From NCBI GenBank assembly GCA_949282305.1, contig CASDPB010000027.1, positions 50,783 to 114,782 of the forward strand: a stretch of 64,000 nucleotides of DNA, read 5' to 3'. Positions 62,176 through 64,000 of this stretch are shown here, one piece after another; positions within the stretch are counted from its first letter, which is position 1; each line of letters begins with the position of its first letter. A model generated the notes under the pieces. That model searched no databases, was not told the origin of the DNA, and saw nothing but the letters and a program-made list of their open reading frames with translations. Both the position numbers and the translations under genes were made by a program. This DNA is from an uncultured Lentisphaeria bacterium (GTDB lineage Bacteria > Verrucomicrobiota > Lentisphaeria > Victivallales > UBA1829).

Positions 62176-62235
62176 CCGGCAGGAACCTGCGGAAAATCCG
62201 CCGGCTGCGTCCCGGCAAAGACTTGCAGACGCAGC

Positions 62236-63866
62236 TCAGCCAATCTCAACCGGCAGGGAGACTCCCTGCTCCGCATTCCGCCTCGTACGCCGCTGATCCG
62301 TCCGGACAATGTCAAGAGAGACACCCCATGCCGCTCCGTGGTGCAGCGCCAGCGCAAACATCACTTCATGCCGTCCTTTATTCCATGCGGCATTCAGCCG
62401 GTGCTGTTCCGGGACAATCGGATTGGTGCCGTTCCTGTCCATATACACGGCTTCGCCGTCAACGAACACTTTCACGGGACCGTCGTATCCGAACTGCAAA
62501 CGCACTTTCATCGGTTCCTGCACGTCATAGACACTGCGGAAGAAACGGACTCCCTGCCGGGCGGTGTATTGGGCGCGGTCAGACGGCACCACAAAGGTTT
62601 CCTGCGGCGGGATGGAATAGGAAAGTTTTACGGAGTCGGCATAGCTGATCCGCTCCAGTTCTTCCGTCCCGAAGAACGGCTCGCTGACCTGCATTCTTCT
62701 GGTATACGGCGTCTTGAAATATCTGCTGCAGAGCGGCTGCCACGCAAATGCCGGAAGCGAACGTCCTGCGCGGTCGTGAATATTGCAGTAGGGATTCGCA
62801 CAGCAGCCGTAGCCGAGACTCGTCACAGGCACGCCGAAACCACAGTGAAGGATCACGGAGTTTCCCTTCAGTTCCGCCCGGAAACTCAAATCCGCCGAAG
62901 AGCCGTTGAACATGAATCCCGCCGGGCGCCCTGCCGAAACCAGTTCACCGACAACATTCCGGAACGACACCACGCACTGAAATTCACCTTTTCCCGGAAG
63001 AGCCTTCAGTTTCATGGAATCAAATTCAATCGGCGGCGGCAGCGCCCCCTTTCCTCCTGTGAGCGTATATGCGGCTTCCGCAAGGCGGCGCCCAAGTGTG
63101 ATCTGGGATTTCCCGCTGAGGTGGATTCCGTCATCCAGTTCCAGATCAACAGCGGGGACTGTCAGCAGATTCCGTATTGAGCTCTGCAATGTCCTCTGAA
63201 TCTCGCGGATGCAGGTCCAGTTTTTATCCGAACCGGCGTCCGCGGAAACCAGACGGGCAATCTGCACCTGCACAAACGGCATTCCGGGAAAGCGGAAATC
63301 TCTTCTGAGCGCTTTCACAAACCGGATCATATTCTGCCGGAACAGCGGAATCGCCTCTTCATTCGCATCGGAACACCCCTGATACCAGATCATTCCGGAA
63401 ACGAAGCCGCCGTTGCGCTTCACCCGGTTCAGCATCGCGCCGTAGAGAGAATTGTCCCCCTCCTTCTTCAGTTCCGGATCCCACTGCGCCATTGTCGTTC
63501 CGCCATGAGCGCAGCAGATCACCCCTTGCGGGACACCGGTCAGGCGGAACATTTCATTGGCAAAGGAAATGCCCGGCCCCGCCCCCTTTCCCATCGGCTC
63601 CTTCCATTTTGCAGGCTGGGGCACAGTCAGGCCATACAGTCTCCAGTGAACCGGAGCATGTGCGATCGGCGGACACGTGATCGGCTCCTTCGCCCTGCCC
63701 CATCGGTCATCCATATAATAAGCGCGCACCATCGGCGAAGAATTCCCGTATGCGCCGGAGAGATTGCCGTATCCCTGCATGTTGGACTGTCCGCCAAGCA
63801 CCCAGACATCCCCCACCAGCACATCCTTCAGCGTGAGAGACTCCTTTCCGACCGCAAGCGTAGATC
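62236..63866 (-). pseudogene. sialate O-acetylesterase-like (SASA) gene truncated by an IS
   Basis: About 543 residues remain; the 5' end is replaced by the IS beginning at 63867, so signal peptide and start codon are lost. VWVLGGQSNMQGYGN holds the catalytic Ser, GMIWYQGCSDANEEA the next block and DDGIHLSGKSQ the Asp/His. The C-terminal region includes a beta domain (SFRAELKGNSVILHCGFGVP). The enzyme class removes O-acetyl groups from sialic acids or plant glycans. The rest of the frame is intact, so the insertion may be recent. Confidence 0.85.
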
Positions 63867-64000
63867 GTGTCGTCAATAGTTAAAAGACCCAAGCTGCAAT
63901 ACACCTGATTTGTACTGCAGCAAGAAACGAAGCGGTGTTTTTAGCATATCTGGTTGCGACTCCGCGCCAACGTTTTAATATCATGAATGCATTTTCGACA
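63867..64000 (-). mobile_element. right end of a second IS5-family copy
   Basis: Reverse complement matches 29847-29979 with few differences (RYAKNT-ASFLAAVQIRCIAAWVF coding). The IS end GTGTCGTCAATAGTTAAAAG begins at 63867. Transposase remainder lies outside the window. Confidence 0.88.

Overview
The window reads as chromosomal DNA of a Lentisphaerae-type bacterium (Victivallis-like, gut, saccharolytic). This is inferred from two pilin-like proteins with the [13 protein letters not shown] / AAMLLPAL signature placed beside sugar genes, DUF4838-type proteins, GH4, GH10 and GH38 enzymes, AraC and GntR regulators and a sialate O-acetylesterase, next to ordinary Gram-negative housekeeping genes (dnaA, glmS, dapA, dapF, carB, rpe, an LpxL-type acyltransferase). 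No 16S rRNA or other phylogenetic marker was checked.

Layout. 1-3.5 kb: end of a large carbohydrate-binding protein, a frameshifted GH4 alpha-galactosidase-like gene and its divergent AraC regulator. 3.7-3.9 kb: tRNA-Gly and tRNA-Tyr. 3.84-18.52 kb: a 14,676-bp integrated element at the 3' end of tRNA-Tyr, bounded by a 63-bp near-perfect repeat. It carries a tyrosine integrase, a co-transcribed unknown gene, HTH/excisionase-like proteins, a replisome-organiser-like protein, RusA, a tail module (gpG/gpGT-like chaperone with an A8 slippery site, tape measure protein) and three toxin-antitoxin pairs. No capsid, portal or terminase gene was recognised.

18.9-29.3 kb: an ankyrin protein; a minus-strand operon of a GntR/LacI-hybrid regulator, a pilin-like protein and two tandem secreted glycoside-hydrolase-like paralogues; a divergent intracellular GH10 xylanase with a clear promoter and operator; a secreted KA-rich protein; SGNH hydrolase-dapA-dapF; tRNA-Arg. 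29.4-31.5 kb is a scar with an IS5-family fragment and little coding. 31.5-38.2 kb: URO-D-family protein, FAD oxidoreductase, mannonate dehydratase and GH38-like alpha-mannosidase. 38.3-40.5 kb: probable origin region and dnaA. 40.5-46.4 kb: PHP phosphatase, DUF89 protein, secreted 5'-nucleotidase, lipoprotein, and a rhamnose regulator/rhaA pair. 46.9-52.3 kb: glmS, a second pilin-like protein and a DUF4838 protein. 52.4-64 kb: an antibiotic-modification-like three-domain fusion plus a GNAT, a zinc-ribbon/PH membrane protein, carB, a lipid A acyltransferase, rpe, a radical SAM-methyltransferase fusion (tRNA wobble-uridine modification) and a sialate O-acetylesterase gene cut by a second IS5-family copy.

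Most notable: (1) a nucleotidyltransferase-acetyltransferase-cytidine deaminase fusion; (2) a fusion of a YtqA/YhcC-type radical SAM enzyme with an MnmC2-type methyltransferase; (3) the capsid-less element with a probable programmed -1 frameshift, nonapeptide repeats and three toxin-antitoxin modules.
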